A DNA stretch of 48,834 nt from NCBI GenBank assembly GCA_015069495.1, contig SVIN01000014.1, positions 1 through 48,834 of the forward strand, read 5' to 3'. Both the position numbers and the translations under genes were made by a program. Positions within the stretch are counted from its first letter, which is position 1. Each line of letters begins with the position of its first letter. The DNA comes from Clostridiales bacterium. GTDB taxonomy: Bacteria > Bacillota > Clostridia > Christensenellales > Borkfalkiaceae. This document shows positions 42,524-48,834 of the stretch, one piece after another. Below the pieces are notes generated by a model. The model was given only the letters and a program-made list of their open reading frames with translations. It searched no databases and was not told the DNA's origin.

Positions 42524-42607
42524 ACACTCCACTCGCTACGCTCGGTCGGTATGACATGGTGGCATCCAACCCCCGCAAGGCATATCTCGCGCATCGTTAG
42601 ATGCATC
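42524..42607 (-). repeat. REP-like intergenic sequence after ruvX
   Basis: Minus strand: GTCATACCGACCGAGCGTAG followed by CGAGTGGAGTGTATC. This resembles the widespread bacterial repeat type with a GTCATTCCGACCGAGCG core. It also holds GATGCATC near the stop codon. Single copy in the window; the match to the general type is from memory and not tested. Confidence 0.4.
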
Positions 42608-43375
42608 TTACTCCATACTTTCCGCTTCTTGACTATCCTCAAAATTTTCGTACTGATGGCAGAATTCCGCAAACACTTCATCCAAAAGCTGTTCGTCTTC
42701 CAACGCTTCCAAAACCGCGTCGTCGCCTTCGCCCTTCAATGCAAAGATAATGACTTCGTCTTCTTCCTCTTCACATTCGGGTTCCGCCTTTTGGAAACAG
42801 CAATACATGTTGCCGCGGTATTCAATCGTAGCAATGTGGTACAACTTTTCCACTGTGCCATCGTCCGCTTCCACCTCGAAAATACGGTCTTCTTCTTCGT
42901 AAACTTCGTTTTCCATTTCGTTATTCATTTGAGATTCCTCCCTTTTATTTTTCTGTTTTTCTCTAGCAAGATAGCTCTCCAAGATATACGACGCCGCAAT
43001 CGAATCAATGGTCTTCTTCCGCTCCGCGCACTTGATCCCGCCCATAATCTGCGTTTCGCGCGCTTGCATGGTGGTAAAACGCTCGTCTTCCAACTCAATC
43101 GGTAAATCGGTTTTCTCACGCAAATGCTCGATAAATTCTCGCGTTTTTGCGGTCTGAATCCCCTCACTGCCGTCGTATTGGAAAGGCATTCCGCACACGA
43201 TCACGCCTACCCCTTTATCCTTGGCAAGTTTCGCCAAAGCGCGTGCATCCGCACCGATATCACGGGTACGGACAAAAGTTTCGCAAGGCATTGCATATTC
43301 GTTGAAAGGGTCGGAAATCGCCACCCCGATTCGTTTGTTGCCTATATCAAAGGCGATTGCTCTTTTGCTTATCAT
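42608..43375 (-). CDS. ruvX: RuvX/YqgF putative pre-16S rRNA nuclease fused to a DUF1292 domain
   Basis: A 255-residue fusion. Residues 1-140 are a RuvX/YqgF RNase H-fold domain: AIAFDIGNKRIGVAISDP (catalytic Asp10), VIVCGMPFQYDGSEG, IELEDERFTTMQA (Glu/Asp site) and DSIAASYILESYL. Residues 150-255 are a DUF1292 (YrzB-like) acidic domain. In most Firmicutes these are two adjacent genes, ruvX then yrzB. Here the frame runs through without a stop, although GGGAGG and an ATG at 42928 could also start DUF1292 alone. The -10 TATAAT ends 6 nt before the ATG at 43375 and no ribosome site exists, so the transcript is probably leaderless. Confidence 0.88.
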   Translation of the reverse strand: MISKRAIAFDIGNKRIGVAISDPFNEYAMPCETFVRTRDIGADARALAKLAKDKGVGVIVCGMPFQYDGSEGIQTAKTREFIEHLREKTDLPIELEDERFTTMQARETQIMGGIKCAERKKTIDSIAASYILESYLAREKQKNKREESQMNNEMENEVYEEEDRIFEVEADDGTVEKLYHIATIEYRGNMYCCFQKAEPECEEEEDEVIIFALKGEGDDAVLEALEDEQLLDEVFAEFCHQYENFEDSQEAESME

Positions 43376-43381
43376 ACCTAT

Positions 43382-43410
43382 ATTATAACACAAACCGGGG
43401 CGTTTGACAA
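43382..43410 (-). promoter_or_regulatory. Sigma-A promoter of the ruvX fusion gene
   Basis: Minus strand: -35 TTGTCA at 43410-43405, 17-bp spacer, -10 TATAAT at 43387-43382. The predicted start of transcription coincides with the ATG. Confidence 0.8.
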
Positions 43411-43491
43411 ATTCTTTTTCCTTTTTTCCGCATTTATTTAGAAATATTTTCACATACTGCCTATACAAATATTCCGTAAGGAGGAAGAAAT

Positions 43492-43764
43492 ATGGAAAAA
43501 TTTGCAATCGGGCTCGTCATCGGCGGGCTTAGCGGGGCGCTTCTCGCCACCAATAATTATAAAATGCGCACTCTTATCAAAAAAGGTCAGGAAGAGGTGC
43601 AGATGAAATTGGACAAATTGATGGATGAAAAAATCGACGAAATGTCCAATGCCGTGGAGAAAGCCAAGGAAGAAGTATCCGAAACCGCAGATAGCGTAAA
43701 AGAACACGCGGAAGAACTCACGGACAAAGCCCGCAAATCCTTTAGAAAAAAAGAAAATGCATGA
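43492..43764 (+). CDS. YtxH-like small protein
   Basis: A 90-residue protein. The Gly-rich hydrophobic N-terminus (MEKFAIGLVIGGLSGALLAT) is followed by an amphipathic, charged coiled-coil-like region rich in Lys and Glu. That is the layout of YtxH-family stress-associated proteins of Firmicutes. AGGAGG lies just before the ATG. The role is unknown, and the family is defined mainly by composition. A terminator follows. Confidence 0.75.
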   Translation: MEKFAIGLVIGGLSGALLATNNYKMRTLIKKGQEEVQMKLDKLMDEKIDEMSNAVEKAKEEVSETADSVKEHAEELTDKARKSFRKKENA

Positions 43765-43769
43765 TGGTA

Positions 43770-43803
43770 AAAACAACGGACGAATGCCCGTTGTTTTCAT
43801 TTT
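43770..43803. terminator. Bidirectional terminator between ytxH-like and the convergent gene
   Basis: AAAACAACGG pairs with CCGTTGTTTT (10 bp), followed by CATTTTA on the plus strand and T residues on the minus strand. Confidence 0.75.
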
Positions 43804-44443
43804 ACCGATTGTGTAATTGTTCTTTCAAGTTTTCGTTTTCCATGCGTAAACGCTCGTTCTCCGTCTTCAACGCCTGCGCCAATCGGTCGTACAAGGCGTT
43901 GATTTCATTTTCCAACCGCCGACGCAAAAAATCACGGTCGGGCAGGCGAGAGTCCCTTCCCTCTGCCGTCCTTCTGCCCCCTCGTTTCAAGCTTTCCGCC
44001 TCTTCGCTCAACCCCAACTCCGTAGCAATTTCCGCTATCCGTTCGGGGTCTTTTTTTAAGGTGTTTCTGTATTTATTTTGCAAACGCAACATCAGTTTGT
44101 CATCCCCGCCCGCAAGGTTAAAAATCGCCCTGCGCACAGACAATCCCTTACTCTTTTCCGCCAAGATACTCCGCAATACCTCGTCTGTTTCTTCAGGTGT
44201 AAATTCACGGATTTTTTCCACGGACAGCTCCGCACCGTCCAACAATTGAACAATCCGTTCATCTCCCTTTTCGTTTTTCATCAAGGCATAGTAATAATTC
44301 CGCACACTTCCTTTTGCCCGACCGTTTTGCAAGCCATAGGTTTCGAAAAGATAAGTAAGCGTTTTGCCTTTTTGTTTTCCCGCCTTGATAAAATCGACCA
44401 AGTTTTTTGCTTCTTCTTCCGTATAGCCGTTGATTTTGTTCAT
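43802..44443 (-). CDS. Putative DNA-binding protein with a Myb/SANT-like N-terminus and coiled-coil C-terminus
   Basis: A 213-residue protein that I cannot assign to a named family. Residues 5-55 (GYTEEEAKNLVDFIKAGKQ, LTYLFETYGLQNGRAKGSVR, NYYYALMKN) look like a SANT/Myb or RsfA-type helical DNA-binding unit. A similar second helical unit may occupy about 75-150 (FTPEETDEVLRSILAEKSKG). The end (about 165-213) is a basic patch and then a leucine-rich coiled coil (LKTENERLRMENENLKEQL). This is the architecture of a dimeric DNA-binding protein. GGAGG precedes the start at 44443. Divergent from the gene at 44537. Confidence 0.7.
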   Translation of the reverse strand: MNKINGYTEEEAKNLVDFIKAGKQKGKTLTYLFETYGLQNGRAKGSVRNYYYALMKNEKGDERIVQLLDGAELSVEKIREFTPEETDEVLRSILAEKSKGLSVRRAIFNLAGGDDKLMLRLQNKYRNTLKKDPERIAEIATELGLSEEAESLKRGGRRTAEGRDSRLPDRDFLRRRLENEINALYDRLAQALKTENERLRMENENLKEQLHNR

Positions 44444-44536
44444 AATCTGCCTCCATTTTACTCGACTTATGCACAGATTATTTCCGCATTTTTGCATTTT
44501 TATACTTTTTCAAAAAGAAATTTCATATATTATGGT

Positions 44537-45451
44537 ATGAAAATTTATTTTTTATCTTCCGCACCGTGTATGCTCACCCTCAACGGTACCTTTTTCGGCA
44601 TAACGGACAAATTTGAACGCTTTGCGGATATCTGTTTGACCGACCGTATCTTTGCCGAATTCACCCCCGAAGGCAGGTTGCCCATCAGCTTTTTTATCAC
44701 GGATGCCTTGTTATCCACACCCCCCATCGGCTGTGAAGTCTACCTGCTTCGCGACGGTGTTGCCATTTATGCACGCGATTTTCCGCCCGCGGATTTCACC
44801 TTACGCCCTATCGCCCAACAACAGTTCGACGATACTCTTGTTTCCGTTTTCCAACAAGGGGATATGCAGGTCAGCATTCAATCCCCCGCAGGATTTTTCA
44901 CCGATGCTCTGCCGTCCGTTTTCTTCAATTGCAAACTCTCCGCACATGCGGGACTTTACTTCATCGAAGGGGAACGCCACCTTGCCGTTTATACCGCCAT
45001 GGGGAAATGCGTTTTATTGGAAGAAGTCCTCTCCTTTTCCGTGACGGACGGGGAACTGCACGCCTTGCTCCCCCTCTCCGACTGCCTTGGCAGAATAGCC
45101 GACTGCACTTGGTCGTTGCATGAAAACGATTGTGTGCGCACTGCGCTGACTTTACGGCAAAATCATACGCAAGCAGGGGACACGGATATCGATAAAATCG
45201 CAGACGAATTACTCCCCTACGCTTTCTTTCAAAGCGTGTTATTCGGGGGAAATTACACTGATTATCTCTCCAATGAGTTAGCAGGCAAAGCCTCGCAAAT
45301 CGTCGATTTTTTAGGGAATTTTCGCGCAGTTTGCATTACCGAAGATCCCTACGTCTGCGGGTTAATACGCGAAAAGAAAGCCCGATTGTTTGAGGTTGTA
45401 TACTTTACCGTGAAGATAGAAAATAAAAAAATTGCGGATATTGTAGGATAA
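44537..45451 (+). CDS. Conserved-type protein of unknown function
   Basis: A 304-residue soluble protein that I do not recognise. The N-terminal 200 residues look beta-rich (MKIYFLSSAPCMLTLNGTFF, LPISFFITDALLS), possibly a jelly-roll or sugar-binding-like fold. The last 90 are more helical (DIDKIADELLPYAFFQSVLF). There is no signal peptide, TM segment or metal motif. The start at 44537 lacks a ribosome site; a TATATT lies 5 nt before the ATG, so it too may be leaderless, but the -35 is unclear. The frame is also open far upstream, across the divergent gene, which I take as chance. Confidence 0.65.
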   Translation: MKIYFLSSAPCMLTLNGTFFGITDKFERFADICLTDRIFAEFTPEGRLPISFFITDALLSTPPIGCEVYLLRDGVAIYARDFPPADFTLRPIAQQQFDDTLVSVFQQGDMQVSIQSPAGFFTDALPSVFFNCKLSAHAGLYFIEGERHLAVYTAMGKCVLLEEVLSFSVTDGELHALLPLSDCLGRIADCTWSLHENDCVRTALTLRQNHTQAGDTDIDKIADELLPYAFFQSVLFGGNYTDYLSNELAGKASQIVDFLGNFRAVCITEDPYVCGLIREKKARLFEVVYFTVKIENKKIADIVG

Positions 45452-45474
45452 CAAAACTTTCCACTCAAAAATAG

Positions 45475-45504
45475 TTGACATTCAGTAGAGTTTTACGATA
45501 AAAT
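45475..45504 (+). promoter_or_regulatory. Promoter of the 77-residue protein gene
   Basis: TTGACA 45475-45480, 18-bp spacer, TAAAAT 45499-45504. Confidence 0.7.
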
Positions 45505-45548
45505 ATTACCCGTAAATCAAAAAAATCGAAGAAAAGGAGAAGAAAAAT

Positions 45549-45782
45549 ATGCAAAAAATTATTTGCAAGAAAGTGTATGATACGGAAACCTCTACTTTGT
45601 TGAAAAAGGTAACCTACGGTACGTTCGGTTCCCCCGACGGTTGGGAAGAAAGCTTGTATCAAACGGAAAGCGGTAATTATTTCCTCTACACCAACGGCGG
45701 TGCAGAAAGCAAGTATACCACGGAAAATATTACCCGTATGAGCGCTGCAAAGAAAGACGAATGGCTGAAAGCAAACGCATAA
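45549..45782 (+). CDS. Small conserved-type protein of unknown function
   Basis: A 77-residue soluble protein (MQKIICKKVYDTETSTLLKK, then GSPDGWEESLYQTESGNYFL and YTTENITRMSAAKKDEWLKA). Its beta-strand-rich start and helical end are a pattern I have seen in small clostridial proteins, without a known role. It has its own promoter, AAAGGAG before the ATG and a good terminator, so it is a real, separately expressed gene. No metal or catalytic motif is visible. Confidence 0.8.
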   Translation: MQKIICKKVYDTETSTLLKKVTYGTFGSPDGWEESLYQTESGNYFLYTNGGAESKYTTENITRMSAAKKDEWLKANA

Positions 45783-45786
45783 TTGT

Positions 45787-45820
45787 AAAAATCCGTCCAT
45801 AGCCTGGACGGATTTTTCTA
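45787..45820 (+). terminator. Rho-independent terminator
   Basis: AAAAATCCGTCCA pairs with TGGACGGATTTTT, then CT. Perfect 13-bp stem, symmetrical, so it may also stop the convergent gene at 45878. Confidence 0.85.
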
Positions 45821-45877
45821 TTGCCTTTATCAAAAAAATCCCTTCGCCGTATTGGCAAAGAGATTTTTCTATTTTAC

Positions 45878-46768
45878 TTAGTATTTCTTAACTTTTACGC
45901 TGGTAACTTTGATTTCTGCATTAGGTACTTCGAACGCATTCGAATCCTTCAAAAGTTCCGCATCTTCATACAAGTCGTCGGTATCAATCTGAATCTTTTC
46001 CTTGTGAACGAACTCACTTGCCGTCGCATCGTCACCATATTCTGCCTTGATAAATTCTGCAATTGCGTCTTCAAGAGATTCCAATACCTCTACGCTGTCT
46101 TCATCCAACGTTGCAAAGGTGCAATAGCTTACGCTGGAAGAAGCGGTCGTCGACAAGGAAATGAAGAATTGCGACGTTGCGCTGTTGTATTTGTACTGTC
46201 TCGTTGCGAACTCGTTACTGTCACCGCTAAGGTAAGGCGCGTACACTTTCGCAGCCGTGGATTTTTCGGTATAGTACATGGTCAACGAACCATAGCTTTG
46301 CTTCTTCGCACCGTTTTCTACCACGAAACCGTTGTTTTCAAATTCGCCGTATACGGTGTACAAAGCTTCTTTTCCGTCTTTATCCGCCCATACGCTTACA
46401 GGGAAATCTGCATAGTTTTCAAACTTTGCAATTTCTTCATAGTAGCTCTTATATTTCAAGCCAGATTCTTCATTGGTATCCGCCGTATAAGCACCCGTGT
46501 ACATTCTCTTTGCGCTTGCATCATAATCGTGAATGCAAAGACCGTCATAATAACCGTTGCCCGCAAGCCACAAGAAATGTTTTACCGTGGAAGGCGCGAT
46601 ATTTCTGTAAAGTTCATATTCAAGTACATACGGCGTATCTTGGAAAGTAATGGTCATTTCCACTTCGGGATGCGCGGTTTCACAAGAAGTTGCCATACCC
46701 AAACAAGCAACTGCGCTAAGCGTTGCCACTGCATTGCATACAATTCGTTTCATCATCTTTTTAGACAT
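45878..46768 (-). CDS. Cyclophilin-like lipoprotein lacking the catalytic arginine
   Basis: A 296-residue lipoprotein: signal peptide, then lipobox GMATSC (Cys29), so it is attached outside the membrane. The mature part follows the cyclophilin outline: ELYRNIAPSTVKHFLWLAGNGYYDG (for AP-TV-NFL-L---GYYDG), GSLTMYY, NSATSQFFI (for N--GSQFFI) and YCTFATLDE. The catalytic FHR motif is replaced by IHDYD, so the arginine is missing and prolyl isomerase activity is doubtful. A 70-residue insertion lies between the two halves. GGAGA lies 8 nt before the ATG at 46768. Probably an extracytoplasmic chaperone-like or binding protein. Confidence 0.75.
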   Translation of the reverse strand: MSKKMMKRIVCNAVATLSAVACLGMATSCETAHPEVEMTITFQDTPYVLEYELYRNIAPSTVKHFLWLAGNGYYDGLCIHDYDASAKRMYTGAYTADTNEESGLKYKSYYEEIAKFENYADFPVSVWADKDGKEALYTVYGEFENNGFVVENGAKKQSYGSLTMYYTEKSTAAKVYAPYLSGDSNEFATRQYKYNSATSQFFISLSTTASSSVSYCTFATLDEDSVEVLESLEDAIAEFIKAEYGDDATASEFVHKEKIQIDTDDLYEDAELLKDSNAFEVPNAEIKVTSVKVKKY

Positions 46769-46807
46769 ATTCAAAATCTCCGTTATTGCAAAATTCTGCA
46801 CGCTACT

Positions 46808-46836
46808 ATTTTACCCTTTATTTCACGTTATGTCAA
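46808..46836 (-). promoter_or_regulatory. Sigma-A promoter of the cyclophilin-like gene
   Basis: Minus strand: -35 TTGACA at 46836-46831, 17-bp spacer, -10 TAAAAT at 46813-46808. Confidence 0.8.
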
Positions 46837-46878
46837 TCGGTTTTACCTATTTTCTGTAATTTTTATCTAATTTACACA

Positions 46879-46914
46879 AAAAAACGACCCCCTTTGCAGG
46901 AAGTCGCTTTTTGT
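46879..46914 (-). terminator. Terminator of the rplJ-rplL operon
   Basis: Minus strand: GCGACTTCC, loop, GGGGGTCGT (three G-T pairs), then TTTTTT. 22 bp after the rplL stop. Confidence 0.75.
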
Positions 46915-46936
46915 TGTTTGATTTGAACTACTTGAA

Positions 46937-47305
46937 TTATTTCAATTCTGCAGTAGCGCCGTTTTCCTTAAGCTTAGCAACCAATTCTTCAGCGTCAGCT
47001 TTAGGAGCGTTTTCTTTGATAACGCCCATGCTTTCAACTGCTTTCTTAGCATCAGCAAGGCCAAGGCCGGTAGCTTCACGTACAACCTTAATGATAGCGA
47101 TCTTGTTGGGACCGATGTCTTTAAGAACAACGTCGAATTCCGTCTTTTCTTCTACTGCGGGAGCTGCTTCTGCTGCGCCGCCTGCTGCGGGAGCTGCTGC
47201 AACTGCTGCGCTTACGCCAAATTCTTCTTCAAGTGCTTTTACAAGGTCGTTCAATTCAAGAACGGTCATAGCTTTTACTTCTTCAATAAGTTTCTGTACA
47301 TCCAT
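46937..47305 (-). CDS. rplL: 50S ribosomal protein L7/L12
   Basis: A 122-residue stalk protein. The N-terminal dimerisation domain ([20 protein letters not shown]), the Ala-rich hinge (about 33-50, [19 protein letters not shown]) and the factor-binding C-terminal domain ([32 protein letters not shown]) are all present. Binds L10 and recruits translation GTPases. Typical length; AGGAGG-like site before the ATG; 51 bp after rplJ. Confidence 0.98.
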   Translation of the reverse strand: MDVQKLIEEVKAMTVLELNDLVKALEEEFGVSAAVAAAPAAGGAAEAAPAVEEKTEFDVVLKDIGPNKIAIIKVVREATGLGLADAKKAVESMGVIKENAPKADAEELVAKLKENGATAELK

Positions 47306-47356
47306 GATTTTTTAATCCTCCGATAATTTTTAATGATTTTTTGATTTTAACAGAAA

Positions 47357-47860
47357 TTAGTTGCTTTCTTTTGCTTTCGCGATCTGATCCAAAACACCAA
47401 CGAATTTGGACAGAGGAGACTGGAAGCAACCGAGCATCTTTGCGATAAGGACTTCTTTGGAAGGAATCGCGGAAAGTGCTTTAACACCAGCCTTGTCAAG
47501 ATATTTGTTTTCAACGTATGCGCACTTAGGAACGATTTTTTCCACCAATGCGGGGTTTGCCTTCGTTTCTCTTGCAAATACTGCTGCGCCGCTTGTTTCA
47601 TCTGCGCAGAATACCGTTGCGGTCGTACCGTTGAGATCGTTGTCGAAATCGGTGATACCAAGGTCGTTGAACGCCTTTCTTACCAAAGTGTTTTTGTATA
47701 CCTTGTATTCGCAGTTTGCTTCTTTGAACTTGTTACGAAGTGCGGTAACTTCCAACACCGTCAACTTGTTGTAATCAGCAAGTACGATGGATTTGCTTGC
47801 TTGGATTTTCGCCTTAATTTCTTCTACGATTACTTTCTTAGCTTCTACATTTGCCGACAT
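47357..47860 (-). CDS. rplJ: 50S ribosomal protein L10
   Basis: A 167-residue L10, the base of the ribosomal stalk. Features are the N-terminal rRNA-binding domain (VIVEEIKAKIQASKSIVLAD, LRNKFKEANCEYKVYKNTLV) and a C-terminal helix for L7/L12 dimers. AAGGAGG precedes the ATG. A long structured leader with an attenuator lies upstream; L10-L12 binding to that leader is the usual feedback control. Confidence 0.97.
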   Translation of the reverse strand: MSANVEAKKVIVEEIKAKIQASKSIVLADYNKLTVLEVTALRNKFKEANCEYKVYKNTLVRKAFNDLGITDFDNDLNGTTATVFCADETSGAAVFARETKANPALVEKIVPKCAYVENKYLDKAGVKALSAIPSKEVLIAKMLGCFQSPLSKFVGVLDQIAKAKESN

Positions 47861-47904
47861 AATTTTTTACCTCCTTTAAGCGGTTATTGTCACCCGCCTG
47901 ACAT

Positions 47905-48029
47905 AAAAAAATACCTTACGCCGCGCGGCATAAGGACCCTATAACTTGATAAGCTATTTTCCTTAACCTCGGCGAGTGGTTTCCCTTCAAACCTTACGGT
48001 GCTCACTTTCTGCGGCTACTGATTTTTAC
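47905..48029 (-). ncRNA. L10 (rplJ) leader with attenuator
   Basis: The minus-strand RNA from about 48029 carries GAAGGGAAACCACTCGCCGA and flanking pairs typical of the ribosomal protein L10 leader. It ends in an attenuator hairpin (CCTTATGCCG / CGGCGTAAGG, 47914-47935) followed by TTTTTTT. In known systems the L10-L12 complex binds the leader and favours termination or blocks translation. Confidence 0.85.
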
Positions 48030-48035
48030 TATGTT

Positions 48036-48064
48036 ATTATATCATTTCCGCCAAAGGCAGTCAA
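48036..48064 (-). promoter_or_regulatory. Sigma-A promoter of rplJ-rplL with an overlapping inverted repeat
   Basis: Minus strand: -35 TTGACT at 48064-48059, 17-bp spacer, -10 TATAAT at 48041-48036. A perfect 10-bp inverted repeat (CAAAGGCAGT at 48052-48061 and ACTGCCTTTG at 48073-48082) straddles the -35. Confidence 0.8.
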
Positions 48065-48127
48065 TCATTTTTACTGCCTTTGACGAAAATTTTTGTTTTT
48101 TTTATCAACTTTTACAGTTGAAAGATT

Positions 48128-48522
48128 AAAATGCGACTATACGAGGCAAGGCGCGGGAATACTTTCAATGGTCATATACATGATGCAGGTGACCGAGAAA
48201 AGCGCATCCGCAACGCTGAAATGCGACGTATATACGCGTTTTAAACGATACCGTCGACCCTTAAAATGCGGAGATACGAGCAGTTCAAGACGCGGGAGCA
48301 TTTTCGATGGGAACGTACATGGCGTACGTGACCGAGAAAAGCGCATCCGCAACGCTGAAATGCGACGTACAACGCGTTTAAATGATACCGTCGACCCTTA
48401 AAATGCGGAGATACGAGCAGTTCAAGACGCGGGAGCATTTTTGACGGGAGCGTACATGGCGTACGTGACCGAGAAAAGCGCATCCGCAACGCTGAAATGC
48501 GACGTATATACGCGTTTTAAAT
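48128..48522. repeat. Three-copy tandem repeat between rplA and rplJ
   Basis: Units at 48128-48262 (135 bp), 48263-48399 (137 bp) and 48400-48522 (truncated end). Each starts AAAATGCG and contains GTGACCGAGAAAAGCGCATC and CGCAACGCTGAAATGCGACG; units 1 and 2 end in GATACCGTCGACCCTT. Units 2 and 3 are nearly identical, unit 1 more diverged. Internal short palindromes (ACGTAC and GTACGT) remain paired. The array ends exactly at the rplA stop codon. Open frames through it arise from the repetition and are not genes. Confidence 0.9.
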
Positions 48523-48834
48523 TTAGATCTTGGGAACTACTTTAACGCCAGGGCCCATCGTGGAAGCAAGGGTAACGCTCTTAAGATAGGTACCTTTTGC
48601 TGCTGCGGGTTTTGCCTTAACGATTGCATCCATAAGCGCGGTATAGTTTTCCTGAAGCTTTTCTTTACCAAAGCTCTTCTTACCGATGGGGCAGTGGATA
48701 ATTGCAGTTTTGTCAAGTCTGTATTCAACTTTACCAGCTTTAACTTCTGCGATTGCCTTTTCAACGTCCATCGTAACCGTACCGGACTTAGGGTTAGGCA
48801 TCAAGCCCTTGGGACCGAGCACACGACCGATACG
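48523..48834 (-). CDS. rplA: 50S ribosomal protein L1, C-terminal fragment
   Basis: The last 103 residues of L1, cut by the right edge of the window. [20 protein letters not shown] is the L1 signature, followed by [17 protein letters not shown] and [16 protein letters not shown] at the end. L1 binds 23S rRNA at the exit-site stalk and can repress its own operon. It lies upstream of rplJ in the usual rplKAJL order, but 662 bp of repeats and leader separate it from rplJ, so rplJ-rplL uses its own promoter. Confidence 0.97.
   Translation of the reverse strand, partial: RIGRVLGPKGLMPNPKSGTVTMDVEKAIAEVKAGKVEYRLDKTAIIHCPIGKKSFGKEKLQENYTALMDAIVKAKPAAAKGTYLKSVTLASTMGPGVKVVPKI

Noticed and set aside
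44078-44536. N-terminal extension of the 304-residue protein
   Set aside because: The open frame upstream of 44537 lies opposite the DNA-binding-protein gene and its ribosome site, so it is a shadow continuation.
48137-48489. Two similar open frames of 71 and 82 codons
   Set aside because: They are produced by the tandem repeat, share the same repeated peptide and lack ribosome sites.

Overview
The window looks like chromosomal DNA of a Gram-positive-type anaerobe of the class Clostridia. The evidence is strong AGGAGG-type ribosome sites, sigma-A promoters with 17-bp spacers, the SCIFF ribosomal-type peptide with its radical-SAM maturase, HemZ, QueH, a TIGR04086 membrane protein, YtxH and GTP-dependent PEPCK. 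A Christensenellales-like lineage is my best guess from protein flavour, but it is not proven. No rRNA, tRNA, CRISPR array or prophage was seen.

Layout. 1-7289 (minus): pnp (partial), rpsO, then the operon recJ > relA/spoT > MBL hydrolase > hemZ. 7290-13468 (minus): secF, secD, scfB (SCIFF maturase), scfA (SCIFF peptide), a TIGR04086 membrane protein and yajC. These belong to the clostridial tgt-yajC-TIGR04086-scfAB-secDF-recJ-relA neighbourhood. Here that block is interrupted by a four-gene ABC exporter operon (13651-17807) and by several repeat elements; tgt follows at 18212. 19443-22849 (plus): a polar amino-acid ABC operon (binding protein, permease, ATPase) with a HisJ-type phosphatase. 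22969-27478 (minus): a heterodimeric ABC exporter, then queH. 27558-32005: an RNA methyltransferase, a membrane protein, TraX-like and YwaF-like membrane proteins, and a small AT-rich Xre-repressor/membrane-protein module. 32139-36537 (minus): a flavoprotein, pckG and a BcsA-like glycosyltransferase. 36692-39533 (plus): proB-proA-proC. 39597-41332 (minus): tsf and rpsB. 41635-46768: a second YwaF-like protein, a RuvX-DUF1292 fusion, YtxH, unknown proteins and a cyclophilin-like lipoprotein. 46937-48834 (minus): rplL, rplJ with its L10 leader, a 3-copy tandem repeat, and the 3' end of rplA.

How the parts connect. SecD, SecF and YajC form the accessory secretion complex, and here all three end in acidic tails. 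ScfA and ScfB form a peptide-modification pair. Tgt and QueH both act in queuosine tRNA modification. ProBAC makes proline from glutamate. RelA, RecJ, ribosomal proteins and PNPase are core growth functions.

The most interesting items are: (1) a polar amino-acid binding protein that appears circularly permuted, with its canonical C-terminal segment placed directly after the lipobox; (2) a palindrome made of palindromes at 17892-18075, in which GTGAATTG boxes alternate with different perfect hairpins and then invert; (3) at least four families of intergenic repeat elements, one of which supplies the last seven codons and stop of a neighbouring gene; (4) apparently leaderless promoters for queH, the RNA methyltransferase and ruvX; (5) a RuvX-DUF1292 fusion with an internal Shine-Dalgarno and start; (6) an intrinsic terminator whose 3' arm is also a ribosome-binding site.
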